A stretch of 64,000 nucleotides of DNA from Actinophytocola xinjiangensis (GCF_001921215.1 NZ_MSIF01000030.1:1-64000), one strand, 5' to 3'; counted from the stretch's first letter, positions 35,309 to 44,427 are shown. Program-made: numbers and translations. Notes: generated by a model from the letters alone, not told the origin.

Positions 35309-36870
35309 GACGTGCTGGCGAGCCGGTCACGCAGTTCGCGCTTGAGCACCTTTCCGGCCGCGGAGATCGGGATCTGGTCGGTGAGGTACACCGCGCGCAG
35401 CCGCTTGTAGGCCACGACGCGTTCGTTGACCGCCGCCATCAGGTCCTCGCCGGTGACCGACGGGTCGGCCGGCACCACGAACGCCACCGGCAGTTCGCCG
35501 ACCGCGTCGTCCGGCTTGCCGACCACGGCCGCCGCGAGCACCGCCGGGTGCTCGGCGAGGATCTCCTCCAGCTCCCTCGGGTACACGTTGTACCCCTTGT
35601 ACAGCAACATGTCCTTCATCCGGTCCACGATGGACAGATAGCCGTCCTCGTCCAGGATGCCGACGTCGCCGGTGTGCAGCCAGCCCTCGCGCAGCACCTC
35701 GTCGGTCGCGTCCTGGCGGTGGTGGTAGCCGGTCATCACCTGCGGGCCCCGGATGCACACCTCGCCGCGTTCGCCGGTCGGCACCGCCGCCCCGTCGGGG
35801 TCGAGGATCGCCACCTCGGTGTCGAAGACCGGCACGCCGACCGTGCCCGCCTTGCGGGTGCCCGACCGGTGCACCGGGCCCAGCGTGGCGGCCATGGTGA
35901 CCTCGGTCAGCCCGTAGCCCTCACTGACCACGGCCTCGGGCGCCAGCTCACGCAGCCGCCGGATCATCTCCACCGGCATCGGCGCCGCGCCCGAGGAGAT
36001 CGCCCGGACCGAGGACAGGTCGGTGGTGGCGATGTCCGGGCAGGCCAGCAGCGCGGCGAACAGCGCGGGCGCGCCGCCGATCGCGGTGATCCGCAGCCGT
36101 TGCGCGTCGGCCAGGTAGGCGGCCGGGTCGAGGCGGTCGTGCAGCACGGTCGTGTAGCCCATGAGCACCAACGCGTTCAGTCCGGCGATGGTGCCCATGG
36201 CGTGGAACCACGGGGTCAGGTTGATCGCCACCGCCGTGCCGAGCCGGGTCGGCCACTCGGCTTCGTCGCCGACCTGGTCGAGCACCAGCCCGCCGTGCTC
36301 GTCGAGCGCGGGCAGCGAGCCCGACCCCCAGCACGCGTACTGCAGGGTGTTCACCACGACGTTGCGGTGCGGGATCCGCACGCCCTTGGACTCCCCGGTG
36401 GTGCCGCCGGTGTACGCGAGGTGCGCGAGTTCGCCGACCTCGACGTCGGGTGCCTCGGTCGGCTGGCCGTCGGCGATGCCGGCCACGTCCGGTGCGGTGA
36501 CCGTGAGCACCGCGCCGGCGTCGGCGATCTGGCGGGCCGCGACGGGTGGCGGCAACAGCGGGTTGACCGGGACGAACGTCGCCCCGGCGAGCATGGTGCC
36601 GTAGTAGGCGACCGGGTACTCCAGGCAGTTGGGCATCCGCAGCGCCACCCGGTCACCGGGCGCGACGCCCCGGGCGATCAGCCCGCCCGCGAAGGCGGCG
36701 GCGCGCTCGCCGAGCGCGGTGTAGGTCAGTTCCTCGTCGCCCCGGGCGAAGGCGACCCGGTCGCCGTAGCGGCGTACCGAGCCGGCGAGGATCGCGCCGA
36801 CGGGGACGTCCGGATACGCCAGCGATCCGGGCAGTCCAGGTGGCCAGCTCTCGTGGGTCCGGACGGGCAT
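35305..36870 (-). CDS. acyl-CoA synthetase (AMP-forming)
   Basis: 521 residues from ATG 36870 (GGGAG six bases upstream). ANL superfamily motifs are present: the P-loop-like AYTGGTTGESKGV, EGYGLTEV, TGERGEVCIRG and the hinge LHTGDVG ... IVDRMKDMLLYKGYNVYP, with the catalytic Lys in AAGKVLKREL. Activates a carboxylic acid, probably a fatty or aromatic acid, as the CoA ester. It lies between the TetR regulator and the LuxR ATPase on the same strand, so it may produce or consume a signal sensed by them. Confidence 0.92.
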   Translation of the reverse strand: MPVRTHESWPPGLPGSLAYPDVPVGAILAGSVRRYGDRVAFARGDEELTYTALGERAAAFAGGLIARGVAPGDRVALRMPNCLEYPVAYYGTMLAGATFVPVNPLLPPPVAARQIADAGAVLTVTAPDVAGIADGQPTEAPDVEVGELAHLAYTGGTTGESKGVRIPHRNVVVNTLQYACWGSGSLPALDEHGGLVLDQVGDEAEWPTRLGTAVAINLTPWFHAMGTIAGLNALVLMGYTTVLHDRLDPAAYLADAQRLRITAIGGAPALFAALLACPDIATTDLSSVRAISSGAAPMPVEMIRRLRELAPEAVVSEGYGLTEVTMAATLGPVHRSGTRKAGTVGVPVFDTEVAILDPDGAAVPTGERGEVCIRGPQVMTGYHHRQDATDEVLREGWLHTGDVGILDEDGYLSIVDRMKDMLLYKGYNVYPRELEEILAEHPAVLAAAVVGKPDDAVGELPVAFVVPADPSVTGEDLMAAVNERVVAYKRLRAVYLTDQIPISAAGKVLKRELRDRLASTS

Positions 36871-36933
36871 CGGATCTCCCTGTTGTTCAACGGTGAACGC
36901 CGGCACTCCGATGAAACACCAGACCGATGTGTT

Positions 36934-37527
36934 TCACAAGACCGTGGGTTCCTTCGCCTCCACGAGCGCGGCGATCAACGTCGAGGCCGCGTCCAGATCG
37001 GGAGCCCGACCGACCAGCACGTCGGAGTACAGGAACGCCTCGCCGAGCCGGACGATGGCGTAACACAGGCTTTCCAGGCTCACCGCCGGCGTGAACCCGC
37101 CGGCCGCCACGTCCAGCCCCAACAGCTCGACGTGCGCGGCCATCACCCGGGGCTGCACCCGCCCGGCCGGGTCGGTCAGCACCCGGATGCCGACCGTCGG
37201 CTCGTCGTTGAGCAGCTTGCGGAACCCCTGGTTGCCGGCGATGTCCACCCGGTACCGGCGCATCACGACCAGACAACGCAGCTCACCGGCCTCGTCGCGG
37301 ACCCGTTCACCGTTGGCCGCCCGCCACTGGCGCAGCGCGCCGGCCATCGTGCGGTCGGCCATGTACCAGAGGGCCTCGCCCATCAGGTCCTCGCGGTTGC
37401 CGACCCGGCGGAACAGCGTGCTGCGCGAGATGCCGAGATCACCGGCGAACGTGCGGGTGTCCAACCGGGCGCCACGCCCTATCCAGCGTGCGGCGGCACG
37501 CACGATCTGTTCGGCACTGGGGGTCAC
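36934..37527 (-). CDS. TetR-type regulator, QsdR-like
   Basis: 197 residues from GTG 37527. N-terminal helix-turn-helix: DTRTFAGDLGISRSTLFRRVGNREDLMGEAL. The C-terminal ligand domain resembles the QsdR group of TetR proteins, which in Rhodococcus control degradation of gamma-lactone signals. The gene precedes the acyl-CoA synthetase on the same strand by 63 bp and diverges from the cutinase gene at 37686; either may be its target. Confidence 0.8.
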   Translation of the reverse strand: MTPSAEQIVRAAARWIGRGARLDTRTFAGDLGISRSTLFRRVGNREDLMGEALWYMADRTMAGALRQWRAANGERVRDEAGELRCLVVMRRYRVDIAGNQGFRKLLNDEPTVGIRVLTDPAGRVQPRVMAAHVELLGLDVAAGGFTPAVSLESLCYAIVRLGEAFLYSDVLVGRAPDLDAASTLIAALVEAKEPTVL

Positions 37528-37685
37528 GACCCGCAGCGTACGGCCGGGGCCGGCGGGTCACCGCCGGTGCCGGGCAGGACTGGCGATTCCACCGATGCGC
37601 CCACCGGCCACCGCTTGCCACAGTCGGTTACCGATCGCGACCGCTGCGTAGCTCGACGACGAGCTGATGGGAGAAGGTGCGAGAG

Positions 37686-38561
37686 ATGCGAAAGACCCTG
37701 CGAAAAGGCGTACGAATCCTCGGTGGTGTCGCCCTGGCGGCGACGGTCCTGGTGGGCACGGCCACCGCCGCGACCGCCCAGGACAACCCCTACGAGCGCG
37801 GCCCGGACCCGACCGAGAGCCTCATCGAGGCCTCCCGCGGTCCGTTCTCGGTGTCCCAGACGTCGGTGTCCAGCCTGGTCAGCGGCTTCGGCGGCGGCAC
37901 GATCTACTACCCGACGAGCACCTCGGAGGGCACCTTCGGTGCGGTGGCCATCTCGCCGGGCTTCACCGCGACCGAGTCCAGCATCGCCTGGATGGGGCCG
38001 AGGCTGGCCTCACACGGCTTCGTGGTGATCACCATCGACACCAACACCATCTACGACCAGCCCAGCAGCCGGGGTGACCAGCTGCTGGCGGCCCTGGACT
38101 ACATGACCGAGGACAACCTGACCGTGCGCGGCCGGATCGACTCCTCGCGGCTGGCCGTGGCCGGCCACTCGATGGGCGGCGGCGGGTCGCTGGAGGCGGC
38201 CTCGTCGCGGCCGGCGTTGCAGGCCGCGGTGCCGCTGGCGCCGTGGAACACCGACAAGTCCTGGTCGGAGCTGCGCACGCCGACGCTGATCATCGGCGGC
38301 GAGTCCGACTCGATCGCGCCGGTGGCCACCCACTCGATCCCGTTCTACAACTCCATCCCGGCGTCGGCGGAGAAGGCGTACCTGGAGCTGGACAACGCCA
38401 GCCACTTCTTCCCGCAGACCCCGAACACCACCCAGGCGAAGTACATGCTGTCCTGGCTGAAGCGGTTCGTCGACAACGACACCCGGTACGAGCAGTTCCT
38501 CTGCCCGGCGCCGGACGACCGCGACATCTCCGACTACCGGGACACCTGCCCGCACGCGTAG
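37686..38561 (+). CDS. secreted cutinase / polyester hydrolase (alpha/beta hydrolase)
   Basis: 291 residues from ATG 37686 (AAGG eight bases upstream; a GTG at 37677 is an alternative). Signal peptide to about residue 33, then the mature start [12 protein letters not shown], which is characteristic of the Thermobifida-type cutinases (TfCut2/LC-cutinase group). Catalytic triad Ser162 (GHSMGGGG), Asp208 (SDSIAPV) and His240 (ASHFF) and two C-terminal cysteines that form a disulfide in the family. These enzymes cut cutin and synthetic polyesters, some including PET. Monocistronic, with a terminator at 38592-38632. Confidence 0.92.
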   Translation: MRKTLRKGVRILGGVALAATVLVGTATAATAQDNPYERGPDPTESLIEASRGPFSVSQTSVSSLVSGFGGGTIYYPTSTSEGTFGAVAISPGFTATESSIAWMGPRLASHGFVVITIDTNTIYDQPSSRGDQLLAALDYMTEDNLTVRGRIDSSRLAVAGHSMGGGGSLEAASSRPALQAAVPLAPWNTDKSWSELRTPTLIIGGESDSIAPVATHSIPFYNSIPASAEKAYLELDNASHFFPQTPNTTQAKYMLSWLKRFVDNDTRYEQFLCPAPDDRDISDYRDTCPHA

Positions 38562-38591
38562 AAAAATTTGCGCGGCCCGCGATGTCGAGCC

Positions 38592-38632
38592 ACGGTGGGC
38601 ACCTCCGACTCCCCGTCGACGGTGCCCACCGT
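38592..38632 (+). terminator. stem-loop terminator of the cutinase gene
   Basis: Perfect 12-bp stem (38592-38603 with 38621-38632), 17-base loop, 30 bases after the stop. Confidence 0.75.
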
Positions 38633-38653
38633 TTCCATCGTGAGGAGCAGGAC

Positions 38654-39208
38654 ATGCGCAAGGTCATCTACTGGGTGAACACCTCGGTCGACGGGTTCGT
38701 CGAGGGACCCCACGGCGAGTTCGACTGGGCACTGGTGGGCCCCGAGCTCGACCAGTACAGCCGTGACGTGCACGAACACGTCGACACGTTGCTCTACGGC
38801 CGGCGGGTCTTCGAGATGATGGCCGGCTACTGGCCGACCGCCGGGGCCGCCTCCGACGACCCGCACGACCAGTGGTTCCTGCCGGTCTGGAACTCGACAC
38901 CCAAGATCGTGTTCTCCCGGAGCCAGCGGTCGATCGAGTGGGCCGACGAGGTCGTCGGCGGCGACCTGGCCGCCGCGATCGAGCGGCTGCGCTCGGCGCC
39001 GGGGCGGGACCTGCTGCTCACCGGCGGCGCGGAGCTGGCGGCCCGGCTGTCCGAGCTGGACCTGATCGACGAGTACCGCATCGCGGTGCACCCGGTCGTG
39101 CTCGCCGGCGGGCGGCAGGTCCTGCCGCTCACCGAGCGGCGCACGCTGACCCTCGTCGATGCCACCGTGCTCGACGAGCGCGTCACGGTGATGCGGTACG
39201 CGCGGTGA
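38654..39208 (+). CDS. dihydrofolate reductase-fold protein (RibD C-terminal-like)
   Basis: 184 residues from ATG 38654 (GAGGAGCAGG upstream). Begins MRKVIYWVNTSVDGFVEG, as in the DHFR/RibD-C superfamily, with LLYGRRVFEMM and PKIVFSRS strands and a LLLTGGAELAARL nucleotide-binding turn. These small NAD(P)H-binding reductases occur widely as stand-alone proteins; substrates are mostly unknown. Follows the cutinase terminator and is probably its own transcription unit. Confidence 0.88.
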   Translation: MRKVIYWVNTSVDGFVEGPHGEFDWALVGPELDQYSRDVHEHVDTLLYGRRVFEMMAGYWPTAGAASDDPHDQWFLPVWNSTPKIVFSRSQRSIEWADEVVGGDLAAAIERLRSAPGRDLLLTGGAELAARLSELDLIDEYRIAVHPVVLAGGRQVLPLTERRTLTLVDATVLDERVTVMRYAR

Positions 39209-39265
39209 GTCACGGCGGCATCCGCCAGTCAGGTGTCGTTTCCTTTCCAGACATCTCGCGGTCTG

Positions 39266-42200
39266 GTGAAGAACCGACGAACCGGTCAGACTCGTTCCGT
39301 GCACCGAAAGCTGCTCGCGATCGTCGCGATGACCGCCTCCCTGGTCGTGCTGGGCCCGCTGCCGGCGGCGCTCGCCGACGAACCCGACCGCACCTGGGCC
39401 ACCTCCGACTCCGCCGACCACCCCACCGAGTCGGCGCCGGCCCGCACCGCCGCCGCACCCGCCCCGAGGATCGAGACCGACGAGCGGGAACGGCCGGTCG
39501 CCCCGGGCGTCACGCTCCGCTCGTTCGACCGCTACGGCCCCGACGGCTACACCGGCACTCCCACCTGGCTCCAGGCCGACAGCCTCGACATCGACCTGAC
39601 CAAGGGCACCACCGTCGACTACCTGTTCCCCGGCCAGGTCGCCAAGGGTGAACCACTGGCCACCCAGGCGCAGCGCACCGGCGCGGTCGCCGCCGTCAAC
39701 GGGGACTTCTTCGACATCAACAACTCCACCGCCCCGCTGGGCGTCGGCGTGCGGTCCGGCGAACTCGTCCAGTCGCCGGACAGCTCCCCCACCTGGCACC
39801 AGTCGGCGGCCATCATCACCCCCGACGGCCTCGGCACGATCGGCGAGGTGCTCTTCGAGGGCACCGTCGACCTGCCGGGCACCGACGACCCGCCGCTGGC
39901 CGGGGTGAACAAGCCGACCCTCGCGGCCGGCGGCATCGAGGCGTTCACGCCGCTGTGGGGCAGCTACTGCCGCTGCCGCGCCACCCAGGGCGCCGCCGGG
40001 GTGACCGAGGTCGAGGTCGTCGACAACGTCGTCACCGCCGTGCGGGACCAGGCCGGCGAAGGCGCCATCCCCGACGGCACGCTGATGCTCGTCGGCCGCG
40101 AGCAGGGCGCGGCCACCCTCGCCGGCCTCGCCGTCGGCGACCGGGTCGCCGTCGACTACCAGGCCCGCACCGAGCAGGGCCAACGCATCCACGCGGCGGT
40201 CAACGGCCGCCAGCTGCTGGTGGTGAACGGCGTCGCGCAGAAGGCCAGCGCCGGCAACAACGTCCCGGCCGCGCCACGCACCGCCGTCGGCTTCTCCCGC
40301 GACAGCCGGCAGATGTTCCTGCTGACCGCCGACGGCCGCCAGTCGGCCTTCGCCGAGGGCCTCGGCCTGGACGAGCTGGCCACGATGATGGTCGAACTGG
40401 GCGCCTACCACGCCGTCAACCTCGACGGCGGCGGCTCGACGACCATGGTCGCCCGCGAGCCGGGATCGGCGACCGGGCAGGTGGAGAACCGACCCTCCGA
40501 CGGCGCGCAACGCAACGTCCCCAACGGCCTGGCCCTGTACGCGCCGCGCGGCAGCGGCCGGGCCACGGGGTTCTGGGTGGAGCCGGTGCTCGACCCCGAC
40601 CGCGCGTCCGGCTCGTCGACGGTCGCGCCCGGCAACCCCGAGCGGGTGTTCTCCGGCCTGACCCGGCGGCTGCGCGCCGCCGCCTACGACGAGACGTTCG
40701 GCCCGGCGACGGCCACCCCGCGCTGGCACGCCGAGCCGGTGCACGGCGCACTCGACCGCGACGCCGTGTTCCACGCCCGCCGCCCTGGCCGGACCGAGGT
40801 CACCGTCGCCGACCGGAACGTGCGCGGCGGCGTGGAGCTGACCGTCCTGCCCCGGGTGTCCACCGTCTCGGCGACCGCCGAACAGGTGGCCCTGGCCGGC
40901 GAGGGCCAGCGCACCAGCTTCGGTGTCGTCGGCGCGGACGCCGACGGCTGGCGCGCGCCGATCGAACCGGCCGACGTGCGCCTGACCTACGACCAGGACC
41001 TGCTGTCGATCACCGCCGGTGAGGACGGCCGGTTCACCGCGACCGCGCTGCGCCCCAGCGGTTCCACCCTGGTCACCCTGGAGGTCGACGGCGTCCGCTC
41101 GGTGCTCCCGGTGACCGTCGGCCTGGAGGAGCAGGTCGTCGCCGACTTCGCCGACCCGGCGTCGTGGCGCTTCTTCGGCGAGCGGGCGACCGGCGCGCTC
41201 GCCCCCGCCGAGGGCCGCGACGGTCCCGGCCTGCGCCTGACCTACGACTTCACCCAGAGCACCGGCACCCGCACCGGCGGCGCCCTGGCCCCCGAGGGCC
41301 TGACGATTCCCGGCCAGCCCAAGGAGTTGCGCCTGTGGGTGAACTCCACCGGCAACGGCGAGTGGGCGTCACTGCAGGCGTGGGACGGGACCGGTCAGCT
41401 GTTGCCGGCGTTCCGCGCCGGCTACCTCACCGGGACGGGCTGGCAACAGCTCACGTTCACCGTGCCGGCCGGCACGGCGTACCCGTTGACGCTGCGCAGG
41501 TTCTACGCCGCCGAGACCGACCCGACCAGGAGCTACCGGGGCGACCTCGTGATCGACCAGCTCACCGCCATGGTGCCGCCGGCGCTGGAGGTCCCGGACG
41601 CGCAGCGGCCGATCGACCCGCTGATCGTGCGCGACGGTTCGGTCGCCGGCGCCCCCTGGCGCTTCGCGGTGATGTCCGACGCGCAGTTCGTCGCCCGCGA
41701 CCCGGACAGCGACATCGTCGCCAACGCCCGCCGCACCCTCCGCGAGATCCGCGCCGCCCGCCCGGACTTCCTGGTGATCAACGGCGACCTGGTCGACGAG
41801 GCGTCTCCCGCTGACTTCGCCCTGGCCAGAAAGATCCTCGACGAGGAACTGGAAGGCGAACTGCCGTTCCACTACGTCCCCGGCAACCACGAACGCGCCG
41901 ACGGCGGCCTGGCGAACTTCACCGCCGAGTTCGGCGAAACGCAGCGGACGTTCGACCACAAGGGCACCCGTTTCGTCACCTTCGACACCTCCGCCCTGTC
42001 CTACCGGTCCGGTGACTGGACCCAGCTCAACCGCCTGCGCGACACCCTGGCCGACGCGGCCACCGACCGTGCCGTTCGCTCGGTGGTGGTTGTCCAACAC
42101 GTGCCGCCACGCGACCCGACACCCGCGCGGGCCAGCGAACTGTCCGACCGCAAGGAGGCCGCGACGCTCCAACGCTGGCTGTCGGAGTTCCAGTCCCGCT

Positions 42201-42676
42201 CGGGCAAGCGGACGGCGTTCATCGGCGCTCACGTGGGAACGTTCCACGCGTCGCATGTGGACGGTGTGCCGTACTTCATCAACGGCAACTCGGGCAAGAA
42301 CCCCGCCACCGGGGCGGCTGACGGTGGTTTCACCGGCTGGTCCCTGTGGGGCGTGCGCGGCCAGGGCTTCGCCGTGGAGGTCCGCCCCCACGTCGACGAC
42401 CTGACGGTCACCGCCCCGGAGAGCCTGCCGACCGGAACGTCCACAGTGGTCACCGCAGCGGTGGCCCAGGGGCAGCGCACGGTCCCCGTGGCCTACCCGG
42501 TGACGGCGCGGTGGTCGGCGTCCCCGTCGGTCAGCCTGACCGGCGACCCGAAACCCTGGCACAAAGCCACCTTCGATCCGCTGACCGGTCGCCTGACGGC
42601 CCTGCGCCCAGGAGTGATCACGCTGGAGGTGACGGTCAACGGCACGCAACGCCGCACCACCATCACGCTGACCTGA
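39266..42676 (+). CDS. secreted phosphodiester glycosidase-metallophosphoesterase fusion
   Basis: About 1136 residues; GTG 39266 and GTG 39299 are both possible starts and neither has a clear ribosome site. A signal peptide ends near ALA-DEPD. The first ~480 residues form a phosphodiester glycosidase (NAGPA/DUF2233) domain, with AAVNGDFF, LVVNGVAQ, RTAVGFS and VNLDGGGSTTMV motifs. A central beta-sandwich region follows, then a calcineurin-like metallophosphoesterase domain (about residues 790-1040) with MSDAQF, INGDLVDE, PGNHE, VVQHVPP and GAHVGTFHAS motifs, and a C-terminal Ig-like region. It probably degrades glycerophosphoryl or teichoic-acid-type polymers outside the cell. Confidence 0.9.
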   Translation: MKNRRTGQTRSVHRKLLAIVAMTASLVVLGPLPAALADEPDRTWATSDSADHPTESAPARTAAAPAPRIETDERERPVAPGVTLRSFDRYGPDGYTGTPTWLQADSLDIDLTKGTTVDYLFPGQVAKGEPLATQAQRTGAVAAVNGDFFDINNSTAPLGVGVRSGELVQSPDSSPTWHQSAAIITPDGLGTIGEVLFEGTVDLPGTDDPPLAGVNKPTLAAGGIEAFTPLWGSYCRCRATQGAAGVTEVEVVDNVVTAVRDQAGEGAIPDGTLMLVGREQGAATLAGLAVGDRVAVDYQARTEQGQRIHAAVNGRQLLVVNGVAQKASAGNNVPAAPRTAVGFSRDSRQMFLLTADGRQSAFAEGLGLDELATMMVELGAYHAVNLDGGGSTTMVAREPGSATGQVENRPSDGAQRNVPNGLALYAPRGSGRATGFWVEPVLDPDRASGSSTVAPGNPERVFSGLTRRLRAAAYDETFGPATATPRWHAEPVHGALDRDAVFHARRPGRTEVTVADRNVRGGVELTVLPRVSTVSATAEQVALAGEGQRTSFGVVGADADGWRAPIEPADVRLTYDQDLLSITAGEDGRFTATALRPSGSTLVTLEVDGVRSVLPVTVGLEEQVVADFADPASWRFFGERATGALAPAEGRDGPGLRLTYDFTQSTGTRTGGALAPEGLTIPGQPKELRLWVNSTGNGEWASLQAWDGTGQLLPAFRAGYLTGTGWQQLTFTVPAGTAYPLTLRRFYAAETDPTRSYRGDLVIDQLTAMVPPALEVPDAQRPIDPLIVRDGSVAGAPWRFAVMSDAQFVARDPDSDIVANARRTLREIRAARPDFLVINGDLVDEASPADFALARKILDEELEGELPFHYVPGNHERADGGLANFTAEFGETQRTFDHKGTRFVTFDTSALSYRSGDWTQLNRLRDTLADAATDRAVRSVVVVQHVPPRDPTPARASELSDRKEAATLQRWLSEFQSRSGKRTAFIGAHVGTFHASHVDGVPYFINGNSGKNPATGAADGGFTGWSLWGVRGQGFAVEVRPHVDDLTVTAPESLPTGTSTVVTAAVAQGQRTVPVAYPVTARWSASPSVSLTGDPKPWHKATFDPLTGRLTALRPGVITLEVTVNGTQRRTTITLT

Positions 42677-42756
42677 CTTCTTCCCGATGACCACCCGATC
42701 GTGGTGGGCACCAGAAGGCTGTCGGCGACGTCTCACCGGCCCACACGGAGGGAGAC

Positions 42757-43290
42757 GTGGTGATCACGGACAGCGACCTCACGCTGCGACTGGCGGCGGG
42801 CGACCTTCGGATGTGGCCGGAGTTCGTTCGCCGTCACACCGCACTGCTGTGGGCGGTCGCCCGGTCCTACCGCCTCAACCACTCCGACGCGGCTGACGTC
42901 GTACAGACCACGTGGGTGCGGCTGGCGGAGAACCTTCCCCATCTCACCAACCCCGACCGCCTGCAGGCGTGGCTGGTGACGACCACCCGGCGGGAGAGCC
43001 AGCGCCAGCGGGTCCGGCGCGCCAGGGAGGACCCCGTCGGCTCTGTCGACGTCGTGTCGCTGGAACCTCGCAATGCCCGCGACCAGGCATTTCAGGCGGC
43101 TTTCGAGGCTCTGCCGGTGCGGTGCCGGGCGATGTTGGCGCTCCAGGTGAACGCGCCGGAGTTGACCTACGCCCAACTGGCGGCGGCGTTGGAGATGCAG
43201 GCCGGGAGCGTGGGAAGGACGAAGTCCCGGTGCCTGGAGCACCTGCGGTCCCTTGTCGAGAAGCAGGCAGAGCTGGCCGAGTCCGCCTAG
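42757..43290 (+). CDS. ECF RNA polymerase sigma factor (orphan)
   Basis: 177 residues from GTG 42757 (GGAGGGAG upstream). Region 2 appears as RHTALLWAVARSYRLNHSDAADVVQTTWVRLAE, and region 4 as RCRAMLALQVNAPELTYAQLAAALEMQAGSVGRTKSRCLEHL. No anti-sigma gene follows; the next gene is a membrane permease after a low-complexity region. The promoter may lie in the 80-bp gap after the glycosidase gene. Confidence 0.9.
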   Translation: MVITDSDLTLRLAAGDLRMWPEFVRRHTALLWAVARSYRLNHSDAADVVQTTWVRLAENLPHLTNPDRLQAWLVTTTRRESQRQRVRRAREDPVGSVDVVSLEPRNARDQAFQAAFEALPVRCRAMLALQVNAPELTYAQLAAALEMQAGSVGRTKSRCLEHLRSLVEKQAELAESA

Positions 43291-43411
43291 CCACCACACA
43301 GCCCCCGACCAGACGGAACCCCCACCCTCCGGTCACGACCAGCGCCCAACGGACAGACACAGGCCAAACCAGAACCCCACACACACAACACCACTCCCGC
43401 CCACCCGGGTC

Positions 43412-43452
43412 TGGCGGTGGACACCGCCAGGGGCAGGGCGCAACCCTGCCCC
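43412..43452 (+). terminator. double stem-loop
   Basis: Two perfect hairpins side by side: an 8-bp stem (43412-43419 with 43422-43429, two-base loop) and a 9-bp stem (43430-43438 with 43444-43452, loop CGCAA) followed by AAAA. Possibly the terminator of the sigma gene or a folded RNA element. Confidence 0.55.
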
Positions 43453-43513
43453 AAAAGGCCCTGCCTCCGCCGGACCCGGGCAAGACAGGCAAAACCCCCC
43501 ACCACCCACACCA

Positions 43514-43561
43514 CCAGGGAAACCCACAACCCACACCCCAGGGACACCCACAACCCACACC
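43514..43561. repeat. 24-bp tandem duplication
   Basis: Two adjacent 24-bp copies (43514-43537 and 43538-43561) differing at one position (A/C). The minus strand carries GGG runs spaced by 3-6 bases and could form a G-quadruplex. Confidence 0.8.
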
Positions 43562-43619
43562 CACCACGAACCCACGAACAACAGAACCCACAACCCCTCC
43601 ACCAGGTAGAACTAGCCGG

Positions 43620-44345
43620 ATGAACGGCACGATCGCCCCCAGCTGGCCCCTGGCCGCGACTCTCGTCCTGCTCACCGCCGCCGGCGCTCTCACGGTCTAC
43701 CTGGGCCGCATCTCCTCCTGGCGGCCCATCGCCACCGCCGCCGCCCGGGCGACCGCGCAACTCGCCGCCGTGTCCTTCCTGATCACCGCGATTCTCACGT
43801 CCGGCTGGCTGACCAGTGCCTTCGTTCTCCTGATGTTCAGCATCGCCGCGTTCACGTCCGCGCGCCGGATCTTCGGGCGGTTCTCGATCCTCCCGGCGAT
43901 CGCCATCGCGACGGGGGTGGCGCCGGTGCTGGCGTTGTTGTTCGCCAGTGGGGCGATTCCCTGGGAGCCGGTCGCGGTGGTGCCCATCGCGGGGATTCTC
44001 ATCGGGGGCGCGATGACCGCGACCTCGCTGGCCGGGCGGCGGGCTCGTGACGAGCTCACGAACCGGCGCGGTGAGTACGAGGCCGGTCTCGCTCTCGGGC
44101 TGGTCAACCGTGACGCGGCGCTGTTGCTGCTGCGCCCGACGGCCCATCAGGCCCTGGTTCCCGCGCTTGACCAGACCCGCACGGTCGGCCTGGTGACCCT
44201 TCCCGGCGCCTATGTCGGTGTCCTGCTGGGCGGTGGCGATCCGTTGCAGGCCGGCGCCGCCCAGTTGCTGGTGCTGGTCGCGTTGTTGGCGATCGAGTCG
44301 GCGGCGGTGCTGGTGACCGTGGAGCTCATCGCCCGCCGGGCTTGA
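43620..44345 (+). CDS. FetB-like ABC permease (UPF0014 family)
   Basis: 241 residues from ATG 43620. Six to seven membrane helices with the family segments SARRIFGRFSILPAIAIATGVAPVL, MTATSLAGRRARDELTNRRGEYEAGLALG and TVGLVTLPGAYVGVLLGGGDPLQAGAAQ. Escherichia coli FetB works with the ATPase FetA in iron export. No FetA-type gene is adjacent, so an ATPase from elsewhere would be needed. The downstream region carries the DasR box of the chitinase gene. Confidence 0.88.
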   Translation: MNGTIAPSWPLAATLVLLTAAGALTVYLGRISSWRPIATAAARATAQLAAVSFLITAILTSGWLTSAFVLLMFSIAAFTSARRIFGRFSILPAIAIATGVAPVLALLFASGAIPWEPVAVVPIAGILIGGAMTATSLAGRRARDELTNRRGEYEAGLALGLVNRDAALLLLRPTAHQALVPALDQTRTVGLVTLPGAYVGVLLGGGDPLQAGAAQLLVLVALLAIESAAVLVTVELIARRA

Positions 44346-44346
44346 T

Positions 44347-44383
44347 TGGTCCAGACCTTGTGGGAACAGCTGGTCTAGACCAA
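44347..44383 (+). promoter_or_regulatory. DasR-responsive element and chitinase direct repeats
   Basis: Two 12-bp repeats 24 bp apart, TGGTCCAGACCT (44347-44358) and TGGTCTAGACCA (44371-44382), precede the chitinase gene. The second is a near-perfect dre palindrome as bound by DasR, the GntR-type repressor of N-acetylglucosamine and chitin genes; such repeats are well known in Streptomyces chitinase promoters. Confidence 0.85.
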
Positions 44384-44427
44384 AATCATCGCAAGAGGGG
44401 GACCCTGCCCACGCGAGGAGACCCGAG

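Larger units (their letters stand above)
43291..43619. other. 329-bp A/C-rich low-complexity intergenic region
   Basis: The plus strand is almost free of T outside two stem-loops; the minus strand is rich in short G runs. No gene is supported, although the T-poor strand leaves long frames open. It contains two adjacent hairpins (43412-43429 and 43430-43452) and a 24-bp tandem duplication (43514-43561). Frames on the minus strand give Trp/Val/Gly-rich repeats that look non-genic. Confidence 0.7.

Noticed and set aside
43333-43602. 89-codon Trp/Val/Gly-rich minus-strand ORF
   Set aside because: Arises from the 24-bp repeat and G-rich composition; no ribosome site, no GC-bias pattern of a real gene.
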